The translations under genes and the position numbers were made by a program. A DNA stretch of 64,000 bases from Rostratula benghalensis (taxonomy: Eukaryota > Chordata > Aves > Charadriiformes > Rostratulidae), in NCBI GenBank assembly GCA_013399305.1, contig VXAI01000021.1:7282794-7346793 (forward strand). The letters are read 5' to 3'. This document shows, in pieces, positions 48,728 through 60,500 of this stretch. Below the pieces are notes generated by a model. That model searched no databases and was not told the DNA's origin. It was given only the letters and a program-made list of their open reading frames with translations. Position 1 is the first letter of the stretch. Each line of letters begins with the position of its first letter.

Positions 48728-49740
48728 TATCTGTTTACAAATACATGTCTGAGGCTCTGACGTGCACTAAAAGGGACAGCAATATTCCTATGATCCAAGC
48801 TCACACTTTCTGTAACAAAAATAATGGGCAAGCAGCCATGTAATGCAAAGATATAATCCTGCCACAGGTTCTAGCATTATAAACCACAAGAACAAAGCCC
48901 TGGGAGCACCACTGCAGTTAAGAGTATCTCGATACTTTTGTGATAAACTCTGATGTACATGAAGGCGTGCTAAACTGCAAGAGGGTCCAAGTTCTTCTAA
49001 AGCAGGGGCTAGATGTAGATCCTCACACACAACAGAAGAGCCATGAATAAATCAGATCATTTGGAACCGAGTGTTAAACAAAGAACACACAGCTATTTCA
49101 AGGACATGGGCTTTGGAGGGAAGGAGATGCTGCATCCTTTGGCTGCATACTTCCTGAAAAATGAGGGGTTTTTAAAAAAATGAAATGACAGTTTTTCTGT
49201 GCAATTATGTCCACGCGTGCTCCTTAGCAGATGGTCAAGGCATCTGTACTGTTTTAAACTTGCTTCAAAATTGTAACGGGTTCACTTGATGGATCTGCAC
49301 TCTTCCCTCTCCTTCAGCACACTAATTTCATCACTCACAGCAATTGTTTTACTCAGCACTTCACAGACATGCCACAACTTGACAGCTACACAATTTACTC
49401 TTACTAACAGCAGAACTAAATGCACTTACGTCCCATTACATGTACCAAAGTCTGTCTTGGCCTGAGATTATAGAAGCATTAAAATTTCTGTTTTGCTGCA
49501 AAAGAACAAACTCAAAATTGAGACTTTTTCCTTCATTTAAATGGATCTTATTTTTGATGCTTGATTTAAGGACCACTTTTATTTTTGAAGGCAAGCTGAT
49601 GCAGATCAGCATTAATGATAGTTTGGTACAGGGGGTTTCAGTGCATTCTGCCTACCATTTTTTTCCTTCAGCATGGACAAGAAGCCCAAGTCCTGAGAGG
49701 GACCTTTACAACTAAACAATAGCATCAAATAAAACCAGAC

Positions 49741-49760
49741 CACGTTCTTTGCAGAACGTG
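49741..49760. repeat. Perfect hairpin, 8-bp arms
   Basis: CACGTTCT and AGAACGTG are exact complements around a TTGC loop. Each arm holds ACGT and AGAAC, the half-site of steroid-receptor elements, but in everted order. It may be a binding site or chance. Confidence 0.6.
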
Positions 49761-50956
49761 ATGATACAGCTCACTAGTGTCAGTGGAGCAGCATGCATTT
49801 TCATCAGCAGAAAACATAATCCTGTGGTTTTAGTCAGAGGGTAGCAACAGGATTGTTTATTCAATGGGCTAACTAATTCTGACAGTACTTTTGTTTCATT
49901 CTGTACTGGAAAGGACATTCTTGCAGGGGACACCTTCCCAAGTCTATTATTCATGCAGATCCCTGGAGCAAACATGCACCTCCATTTACTGTATAACAGC
50001 AGGTAGGGAATAATAGTATTTTGAAATAAATTTAAAATGGAGCTGTAAAAGACAGTCTATCACTCTTGTAAATGTGGTGGGTTAGTTGGGGTTTTTTTTT
50101 TCTGTTTCAATGAAAGTTATGTAAAAAGTGCATGTATTCTGGGAAAACTTTTACTATTCTCAGGTAATCTTAGCACTCCCTCAGCACTCTTTTTTGGGTT
50201 TTTTTAAGATAGGATCCAAACTCCAGGAAACTTAACAGAGATATTTCTATTGACCTCAGCAAGCTTTGAATCAGACCTGCAAATTAGATTCCGACCCCTT
50301 TCAATAGTGTGCATCGGATTTATGGTCTATAGAGGCTATCTCTACAAAATTAGGACATTGTGAGCCCAGTGTTTTATGCATCTTAAAATAACTGCCAACA
50401 GATAGTGCAAACTATGCTGTTCATTTAAGCATATCCTTGAACTTGTGATTATTTGACTATCTAATTTCACTGTGACTGACCCTTTGGATCCTGATTAAGC
50501 TTCCTTCATCACAGTTCTAGGCTACCTGAACTTCTGTTGGACTAGGAAGCTCAGGTACAAGAGAGGAAGAAGAGCTGTTTGGCCACCTAGGGTCAGATTA
50601 ATAATTTAAAATGTCATGTTTGCCATTTTTTTCTTATTTTATATGACAGAAAGGCAAAAGCTGAACAGTTAGCAATAGTCATCTTTGACTATTAATATAT
50701 GGAACACCTAGGTAATATTTAAAGAATATACATGCTCATATGCAGAGAGAAAAAAATGTCTGAAGTTTGACTGAATTTTTCCCTAACTCTCCGCAGTTCA
50801 TCCATAACCTCAATTTATATCATACTTGCTTCAAATTGAAGTGACCAGTTATACACATGACACATCAGCCCCTCAACTTTACTATTCACTGATTTAAGCA
50901 AATACTCCAAACCCACTATTTTCACAGAGTTAATGTTACTGGTTTTGGACCACTTT

Positions 50957-50997
50957 TCATAAGTCTGGAAGTAAAATCATAAATCATAAGTCTGGAA
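50957..50997. repeat. 27-bp tandem duplication
   Basis: TCATAAGTCTGGAA occurs at 50957 and 50984. The 13 bases between include a further AAATCATAAA-like echo. Confidence 0.8.
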
Positions 50998-53900
50998 CTT
51001 CAAACCGTCATGAAGACAACACTGTAGTCCCAGGATACGTCCACCTTGAGCAGGAGCAGCTGGCTCAGTACTCATTTTGGACCCTCAACACGAAGACAGC
51101 AGCTCTTTAGGGAAAACAAACAAAAACCAAAACAAAACTTCCTGTGAATCACATAGATCAGCCTTTTTCTGTTTTGGAGTTTCCTCTGGCAATGAGCAAA
51201 TTCCTCTTTCACCTGCACTTCTCAGCTGTAGCATTCAATGGCAAGAGAAATAGTGTGCAACTGAAGAAACATCATATCCCCTTTAGAGCCAGTTGCACAG
51301 GATAACCACTGGAACCAAGAGCAGCCTTGCAGGGGACGCTCTGGGGACACCAGATGTCTGACTTGATCTTATAAAGAGAAGAGGTAAGATTAAACCGTCT
51401 TCCACTAATTCATAGGCAATTCTACAGTGTAATATCCTTACTGAAAAAAAGGATTACAGCCCCATGCTCCACTGGCACACCTATAAAGTTACTTGCCTCC
51501 ACGTTAGCACCAGCGTGGCCAAAGAAGTGCTCTGATTTAGTAGGATTTTAAACACTCTGTTTGGAGGAATAAGTGACTCCATAAATAGCGAGGCAGTGAG
51601 AAGTCAAGGCTAGCAAACTTATATCAGCATTTCTACGGTTATGGAGAGACCGGTATGTTTTAGCAGGAAGCCAAATTCATGGTCTAGTCACTAATTGCTT
51701 ATGGGACCCATATTATACATTCAGACAGTTTTGTAGCACTCTTATTCAACCAAATTTCTTACCATTAATACGATGTCATACTTGGGGGAAAACCTAGGCA
51801 GAACGGAAATTTTTCAAAAGCCACAGTTACTGAAAAAGAATAGCTAAATACTTGTATGAGTGGCTATTTCACTGGTATATTTGATAACCACATTGCAGGA
51901 TAAATTTCTGTTTGGAAAATATACAGTTTAGTGGACTCACAGTTGGCACAATAAGAGAATTCAGGTTCTGTTTACATCTACTTGCAAATTACTGACCTGT
52001 CAGGGGGACTTTGCTCTTCTTTAATACTCTGCTTTGCCGTAGCTGCAGAGATTTTCATTGTTTGGGGCTTCGAAGTTTCCAGAGGGTTGCGGTGAGTTTC
52101 TGTATTGGAGATTCCCATCTGGTGCCTTTAGGTTTTCCATGATGTTTTCTAACAAATAGATCTGATTTTAATTAAGGGAGGTAAAGAAACAGACCCGATA
52201 CTCTATAGTTATACAGATCCCTGGTCAAATCTTCAGTCAGAGGAAACTCAGTGGCAACAAAACATTGGCTTAAAACTCACCAGCAGAACACAACCAGGAT
52301 TATACAGAGGGGGCAAAACACTCTCTTGGTTCATAGAGGTTTGTGATGCATTTTGATTCTCCTACATCTCCTTCAGGTAAAAATACCCAGTTACTAAAAG
52401 TCTAGTAATAAACTGGATGAGTCTTCTTTCAAGTGTGACTTATGCCTACTCTTTTGTAAGGTTGTGGTTAGAAAAGTCAAAACTGATCTAGGAGCTGCCC
52501 AACACTTGTACCTATTTAGCTTCTGAAAAATTGCTATTAATTGCAAGTATATTTGACTAACAGAAACATTGTGATAAAATGATGTACTGCAGGAATAGAC
52601 ACAAAAATAACTACTTACAGCATTCACAAAAGTAGAACAAGAGCAGGAGAATTATCACATTCAAAATAAATCTTGTAGCAAAAGGAAATTGAGCCTATAG
52701 AGACTCCCTTATAACCAAAGTTTTCTAGGCAACCTTGACAGCTGACTACTAGTGGGGATTTACTGCTTTGTATGTATGGAATGAATCCATAATTTAAAAT
52801 TTATGTTAGTTTACATTTGTTTAAAAGTCCTTTTTCCTACTTGATTGACTGACGTGCCCTTTCCTCAGATCATCCAGGGAGATCATTATTTAATTGAAAA
52901 CAAACTCAATTTGCAAGTTATTTCTATCTAACAGGGCTTTATTTCATTACCATACTGGCTGCAATTCCCAATCAACATTCATTACTCGCATAGCTCCATT
53001 TTAATGCAAACAACTATGCATTGCTGAGAAGTTATTTATAATATCCTAAATATTTCAGTCTGGGAGAACATGTGCACTTCTACCTAGAAAAAAGTTAGAA
53101 AAAAATCCTACACCATTCTATGTTGTATAATGATATGAGAACCTGAATTCAGGACTTCCTTGCATACAATAATGTAGGACATACAGTTAAAGAGCCATCT
53201 ATCCAGAAGATGTTATATACAATGAGAATGCAGTATTTCACTTACGTATCTGCTTCCTTACCATATCAAGAGTCTAACTAGCCATGAACTTTGATGACAA
53301 ACCTTTGTTGTTTTCTTCCCACTTTCAAGTCTTAATGACCCAATTACTGCAGGCTGTCATTAATCCATTTCCAACTTCAGCCATGCAAACAGTCAGCACT
53401 GCTGTGGGGGTACATGAAACAAAGTCCATCCTTCCACAGATCTGTCTCAAATCCAGCACTTCTCCAAGTCCAAACAACACCTATTGTCCTGCATAACAAA
53501 CAAGATGACATATTTATTGTTCTTTCATCTGTAAGGACAGTAAAAAAATCCACCACCAACAAAACAAAACTAAGCAGCTCCATGAAGTTCACTACTGTTT
53601 GCAACTCCACTGCATTTACAGGCTGGGTATCCAGCCAGCCTGGATAGCTGGCTTCAGGGCTGACTTCCAGATTTTTCTTGGAGATTAAGGTCTATATATT
53701 AAGCCAGAATCTGAGATGTCACCAGCCATTTTCCAAACTAGATTTTTATTCCGTTGGCCTGTTTCCAGTCCTAGAACAGATCAACATTATAGTTCATTGC
53801 TTCCAGTTTTCACCCTTGAATGGACAGTTCCCGTTTTCCACATTTAACTGCATCTTTGTGATTAATACCCTTCAGCTCATATCCCGGCTCCTCTCTCCAA

Positions 53901-55486
53901 CAACAAAAGCTCAAACCTTACCAGGTTGGCCTGTCCCACCCGAAACAGTTAACTTCTAGAAAGAAGGCAGCTTTAATAGCCCATGGGCTATTAAAAAGTA
54001 ACCCAGCCAATTTATTTTGAATGAGCCTTGGCAAACACTAAGTCAGGAACACTCAAAAATCTCATGGAATGCCAGAGGCTCTCTTCCATTTCCTGTATTT
54101 GGTACATTTCACACCTTCCAGAGGATACTTATTTAAGGATAGGACACCACCTCAGACTGCTTTATCAGGAGCCAACCCTTCAGAGACTGAAGCTTTAGAG
54201 TCAGAATTCTGCAACAAACAAGTTATAAACCAGGAAATCTGAACTAAATAATTCATTCAGTAACAGTGTTAACTTTAGCAAATGTACAAAATCCAGACAG
54301 GAATTGTTTGCAACTCACCATGGTAACAATGCACCAAGGCCAGCTATCAAAACTAACCTCTTCCTACTAGATCGGATTTTTCCTGCAAAATAAGTGAATA
54401 TCAACAGCCTTCTCCCTAGCCCCCTCTTAATTCTAAAACAGATTTTAGTACTGTGTTTTGGAATAACATGTAGGTTATTTACGGTGTTTTCTTTTTGTTT
54501 TTGCTGTTGCTGTGAGTTGCTGGTTTTTAATTTCTCTTTCTGTATTTAACTAAAACACTGAAGAGCCCCTATATAGTCCAGAAGTAGGCTACTCCCACTC
54601 CCATTAATGTTACTAGAAGCCTTGCAATTGACTTCAAGGGGGAAAAGAATCAAGCCCTGTAGAGTGTGGTAATATGTTGACAAACAGAACAATATTTGTT
54701 TCACCTTCACGCATTTTAAACTCTTCAAAGGTTTAAATTTATGGGCAACAGTGTATGCTCCTCTCAAAGGAGTTTTTTCAAATGCACAACATTAATTTGT
54801 CACTTGATTTTCCACTTCAGCTAGTGCAGACAATGAGGCAAAAAGAAGCAGTAAGGTATGTTGGTAATGACTCCCACTGATAATTCCATATGTACTTTAC
54901 ATTGGAGTGTGACCCCTACATAGAGGAGTCTTTTATTCCCAAAAAAGCTGATTTACATCTAGTTGGCTTCTTTCCAGATGGTGCCCAGAAAGTGCAACAG
55001 GGAGACTTACACAAGACACCCTTGACATTATGATAGCCTCAGTATGGCTTTTGGATTTATAACCAAATCATCCCATTAGTATACTGCTCTATTGTAATAT
55101 AACTGTAAGCATAATTACGTGAGATAAAGACTGTTCTTCAGCAAGGACAGCTGTACAGCACCAGCAGTTTATTCTTACCAGATGCAGCATGTTATTTTAT
55201 TCAAGAATTTTGAAATAGGAAACAAGAAAAATGTCTGTGTCGCATCATGGTATACATTAAACATCTGCTATGCTTTTTCTCTGAGTCTTCTTGCTCTGAG
55301 TCCATACTTATCTTTCAGCTTTACCTTACGAATACTTTAGATGTAGTCATTTATTCAAAAAATATTTACATGAAAGCACATTTCCTTCTAATGACACATT
55401 ATCATAAATGAAAGCAATAAAACAGGTTCAAGAATTGCAATACTTTCTGCATCTATACATAGAATCTATATTTGCTGCAAGATGTA

Positions 55487-56242
55487 TCACAGAATCATTA
55501 TGGCTGGAAAGGACCTCTGAGATGACCAAGTTCAACCACACACAAGACCACAACCCACTCCCTACAATCTCAGCCACTAGAGCATGTCCTGAAGTGCCAC
55601 ATGTACATGTTTCTTAAATACCTCCAGGGATAGTGACCCAACCACCTCCCTGGGCAGGCTCTTCCAGTGCCTGACCACTCTTTCAGGAAAGTAATTCTAT
55701 CTAATAACTAACCTGAACCTCCCCTGCTGCAGCTTCAGACCATTTCTTCTGGTCCTGTCACTATTCAGTTGGGAGAAGAGGCCAACACCCACTTCTCTAC
55801 AACCTCCTTTCAGGTACTTGTAGAGGGCAATGAGGTCTCCCCAGAGTAAACATGCCCAGTTCGACTTGTTCTCTAGGCCCCTCACCAGCTTGGTGTGTCC
55901 AGTCTCTCTTTTGGACATGCTCCAGCACTTCAAGGTCCTTCTTGTAGTGAGGGGCCCAGGACTGATCACAGTGCCTGAGGAGAGGCCTCACCAGAGACAA
56001 GTACAGAGGCACCAGCACTTCCCTACTGCTGCTGGCCACGCTATTCCTGAGAGAGGCCAGGATGCTGATGGCTTTCTTGGCCGCCGGGGCACACTGCTGG
56101 CTGCTGTTCAGCTGGCTGTCCCTCAGCACCCCCAAGTCCTTTTCTGCTGGGCAGCTCTCCAGCCACTCTTCCCCAAGCCTTTAATGCTGCATGGAGTTGT
56201 GACCAAAATGCAGGACCTGGCATCTGGCCTTACTGTACCTTC
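55487..56242 (-). mobile_element. CR1 LINE, 5'-truncated
   Basis: The 3' end at 55487 has one octamer (CACAGAATCA on plus). The first 270 bases match the copy at 4.6 kb almost base for base, so both belong to one subfamily. The minus strand reads the ORF2 C-terminus ([16 protein letters not shown], then a shifted frame) and upstream [20 protein letters not shown]. Unlike the 4.6 kb copy it keeps the 100-bp segment near 55769-55860. Homology ends near 56242. It has no intact ORF. Confidence 0.93.
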
Positions 56243-57383
56243 AAAATGTATTGTAGCAATTCTAGTTCAAGTGTGTTTAAAGTCATGCATCTATTAATGC
56301 TCAGGTATGTTTTTTTCTGTAGGTAAATCAAGCCAAACAACTCCTCTGGTTAGCCAAGGAACTGGCTGAGAAATATTTGACTCTCTTCTGCACCTAATCC
56401 ATCTCCTCCGATGAGACTGAAGAAAGCAACTTCCATCTCCCTGCCCTCTCCTGCAGGCAGGCTCTGTGCTCCCAGGCAGCAGGACTGCAGTTCTGCTTTG
56501 CCCTTCCACCGTTCCAGCAAGAATTCAACACTGTTGCTTCTGCCGCCTCCGCTCTCACACCACATGCCTGCCCACTCACACCAGAGATGAGAAGTTGGTT
56601 CTAAATGTTTGCCAGTGCAGGTGGCAGTTTGTGCTACCACTTCTCATATAAATGGGCTCTTCCTTTTTGGCAGCTCATTGGTTCCTCCCCTCCCCAATAT
56701 ATCTGACTCACCTAACTATTACTTCATGCATCTGTTTTCTCTTTGCAAATATATTACTTCTCTGAAGCATCCCAGGCAAATATATTTTACATTAAGATGG
56801 CCCCTCTGGGTCACCTCTATAGTAGCCAGTGACTGGCAGTTATCTTCATGCTAGATCCCACTGTGATCATTCGAATTTTTTAGCTCCTCCCTTAACTCTG
56901 CCAGTTCATTAGAGAGGAGCACGTTAATTCTAAGATTCCAGTAGTCCATTTCAACAGAAATTAACCTGTGACTTAGCTGCAGTGAAATCAGTTATACCTG
57001 ATCTGCAACACAGGTTTTCTTCCTGCTCATTTTGTCCTGCTTCCTCAGCCTGGAAACATATCAGTGTTTATTGTTTTTAGTGAACAAGTATCACAGTCAG
57101 CAGAGACCCCATTTTACGAAGCATCAAAATGGTATTTGATAGTTATCAATCGAGCCTCATTCTTTCCTTTAGGTTTTGGAACTAACACATTTTCAGTGGT
57201 GCACCACAGGTTCTTCTTGTCTTCCAGGTCCCACATGGTGGCTGTGAGAAGCCAGAACAAACTTAGGATTTCATGTCATGCAAGAATAAAGCCACCTTTG
57301 TGTCCTGCTCAGAGCTGCATGACAGAGGTGGTCTCTCCTGTTCATTGTCTCAGCACACTCCCTGAACAAGCATATTTGGTCAG
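56243..57383. other. Unique DNA between two CR1 pieces
   Basis: Nothing recognised. Plus-strand frame 57064-57420 (118 codons) runs into the CR1 tail and is probably chance. Confidence 0.5.
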
Positions 57384-57547
57384 ACACTGCCCAGGGAGGT
57401 GGTTGAGTCCCCATCCCTGAATGTGTTTAAGAGTCATTTAGATGTGGTGTTGGGGGATATGGTGTAGGGGAGAACTTTGTAAAGTAGGGCTGATGGTTGC
57501 ACTCAATGATCCCAAGGGTCTTTTCCAACCTGAATGATTTTATGATT
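57384..57547 (+). mobile_element. CR1 3' tail, plus strand
   Basis: CTGCCCAGGGAGGTGGTTGA starts the piece, and the end reads CTTTTCCAACCTGAATGATTTTATGATTTG with decayed octamers. It is the last 160 bases of a CR1 of a subfamily different from the one at 45.6 kb (TTTAAGAGTCATTTAGATG, GTGTTGGGGGATATGG). Non-coding. Confidence 0.92.
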
Positions 57548-60500
57548 TGCACAGTAGAAGTTTAACAGATCATACTGTTCATAGTTTTTATAAGAGAATA
57601 CGAAGTATAAAAATAGAAAAAGAATTGATGAAAGCAGAGCACAAAAAAATAGTTCCTTCACCCCAGCCCTGCCTAACTGCACTACGCTTGAGTGTAGCAA
57701 CAACACTGGCAGAGCTGGTATTACCTAATCTAATAATGTTCTGCAACCTCCTATCCAACACCCTAATATCACCTTAATTCTCAAAAATTAACTCCACACT
57801 GAAAAAGACCATTAGGAAATTAACATGACTTTAAGCCATTCATCAAGTCACGCAATTCCTTGTTTTAATTAATGAACCATCTTTTAATCAATTATATTCA
57901 GCGTTCTTAATGTTCAAACATCTCAACAGTAGCAAATTCAGAAATACTCATAATTCATATTCAATTAGCTCAAAGCCTTCAGCTTTGCCTATTAATCTTT
58001 GCTTTCTAAATCACACAGAAAGGTATTTGAAAGGCCAGGAGTGCTTTGATCTTCTTGAAAAGTAAAAATGCTAGGATTATTAGCTTTTTGAAAGCCTTTT
58101 GGCCAATAGTTTGAACATCATTCAACTTTCTGTATTTTCTCCCTGGAACTCTAGTTCCTTTACTGAGAAATCTGACTTTAAACAGTTTCATTCTATTAGT
58201 GGTGCCATCATATAAACCAGATTGAGGGTGTGCAGCCTACAGTATTGCATAGCAAATAAAAACTCTAAAATGACAGATTTTTCAAAGCAAAATTTTAGAT
58301 ACATTCAGGATTCAAGCACAATACTGGAGTTTCTGCTTTGTGTGACTGTGGCAGAGATGTTTCCTAGCAGAAAAGGGGTGTAAATGATGGCTGGGACAAC
58401 CTTGATCAGCGAGTTGTGGTTTCCCTGAAGTCCTAAACTTATGTACTAAATGTTAAATTTTAATTTACCATCAACACCCACACTGCCCATAGATAGATAC
58501 ACAGCAGCTGAAAAAGCCTCATGGCCTGTAATGTATATCTTTAGCGTAAAGGAAAAAAACCTCAAACCCTTCAGACATCCAACAGAAATAAAGACCAAGC
58601 ATGTTTAGTATCACTGTAAGTCTTTCACTCTCAGTGAGTTACAGTGAAACAGCTGAACTAAGCCCAGGAAGTGTACTTTACCCCATAAAACAGAAGAGCA
58701 CAGAAAAATAAAAATCTCAACAGCTTCTGCCAGTGTAAACAAGGATGAGAGGGTGGGGGAGAAAGGAATTCCTTAATCCTCTCAAACCTGGCAACTGCAA
58801 GCCAGGTGGCATTGCCAAGTATGAGAGGAAAACAAACAGGATCCTGAAAATTTTCTATAGGAATGACAGTATAGCATGTTCAGACTCCTGTTGTTAGTTC
58901 CCAGCAAAGACAGAACAAAGGAAAAACAAATATAACTGTGAAAAAAAAAAAGAATGTATGAGGGAGAGACAGGAGAAAGAATCCTTCTTTGATCTTTCAG
59001 GTAATTAGTGGCAATCCTCAACTAATAGATAATTGACTAAAACTAAGAGATACTCACTTTAACAACTCTTTCTAATAAATTTAAGATATGCAAGAAGATC
59101 CTAGCCAGTCATATAACTTGACCCTTGAATTCGTCAAGATCAACTTTCAAATTTTGTGTTCCTTAGCCTTTTGCTCTACTTCAAAGTTAATTTCATAACT
59201 TCAGTTCTCCTGGTTACAAAATAAGTGGCAGTGCTGAAAATGCAGTGAAAACATTGCATAGATCACAGAATCACACTTCTTTCATCCTTCTAATCCATCT
59301 AATGGATTAGAACATTCAATAGCACCAAATGTTGGAAATCTATAAGCTTAACTATCATTGTATTTTAAATTAACAAGAGGCATTTCATTACTATCAAAAT
59401 TTCACATGTGGCTTCCAAACACTAGGTGACAGGACTATAAATTTCATTTGGAACAATGTGTTAAAAAGGGAGCTCAGAAAGTACAGAACATTATCTAGAA
59501 AATATGGGAAAGAGAGCTAAACAAAAATCCCCCCCAAGGAACTCACTGGCCCCTTTTCCAGATAACAATCCCATTCAAAATAAAACCAAACTTCCCTATA
59601 ATCTCTTCTCCACCAAGCCAGTCAGGCACATCTATAAGCCTGCTTTCTTCCCCTGCAGAGAGATCAATTTTATCTCAGTTTATCATCCTCATTGTTTTTT
59701 GCCAGCTTTATCCTGTGTTGTAATGTTGCTTCTTATTTTCTATTCCCTAAATAAACAGAAAATTAGGTTCTCAGTGCAGATCCCAAGTCCTATCTTCGTT
59801 CTTTCCTGCCAAAAATATCTTGTTTCAGTGAGCTCACTGGAATCACCACAAGGCTCAGATTTAGTAAGGCTCTGTTTTTATAGCCCGTTTAAACAATGTA
59901 TTTGATGGTGTCCCATCTGCAGCTGGTCTGAACCAAAGCAGAAATATTCACGATTTTTCTCAAGCTAGTGTCTCCACTCTTAGGCTAAACTCTTTTCAGA
60001 ATTGATGTAGCACTTACTTCAGAACACCTTCACTGTTGATTTCAAATACTTAACAAACAGTATCCTATTCAACCATAGTTACAAGACAAGATTTGCCATG
60101 AAGGCAAAATGTAGTTTGCAAAGTCTTTATTCCTGACACAACTTGGAAAGAACTAATTTTGATTTTGGTTCCAGCACTGAATGTCTGGCTGGTCAGTTAG
60201 AAGGTATTTTTCCTCATCTGCAAATGGAACAAATGTGAACAACATACTTCAATGCCGTCAAGCAGCACATTTCAGAGCTGGACTAACCAAGAAACACCGA
60301 AACCACATGGAAACTGTGCTTCCAGAAACATTAAATGGCTAAAAAAACTACTTTATATTCAATATAAATATCAGGTGACTTAGGTCAGGACACTGGTAGT
60401 GAATCTTAACTCTGTATGTCAGCATTAAAACAGAATTTCAGGTTATTACGTGCAAATACCATTGCAAAAGGTACTGGAGATTTCCTCTAGCAAACTCTGA

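Larger units (their letters stand above)
45798..55486. other. Unique DNA, no recognised gene
   Basis: Nearly 10 kb without any CR1 copy or CpG cluster. Small features are two short tandem duplications (48688-48727 and 50957-50997), a hairpin at 49741-49760 and a motif-dense AT-rich stretch near 52.87-53.06 kb. Open frames are short and unrecognised. Confidence 0.5.

Noticed and set aside
59265..59300. CACAGAATCACA resembling a CR1 octamer end
   Set aside because: No CR1 body on either side.
59504..59905. Plus-strand open frame of 133 codons, the longest outside CR1
   Set aside because: Amino-acid text is not recognisable, base composition matches the flanks and there is no promoter, CpG cluster or clear splice site.
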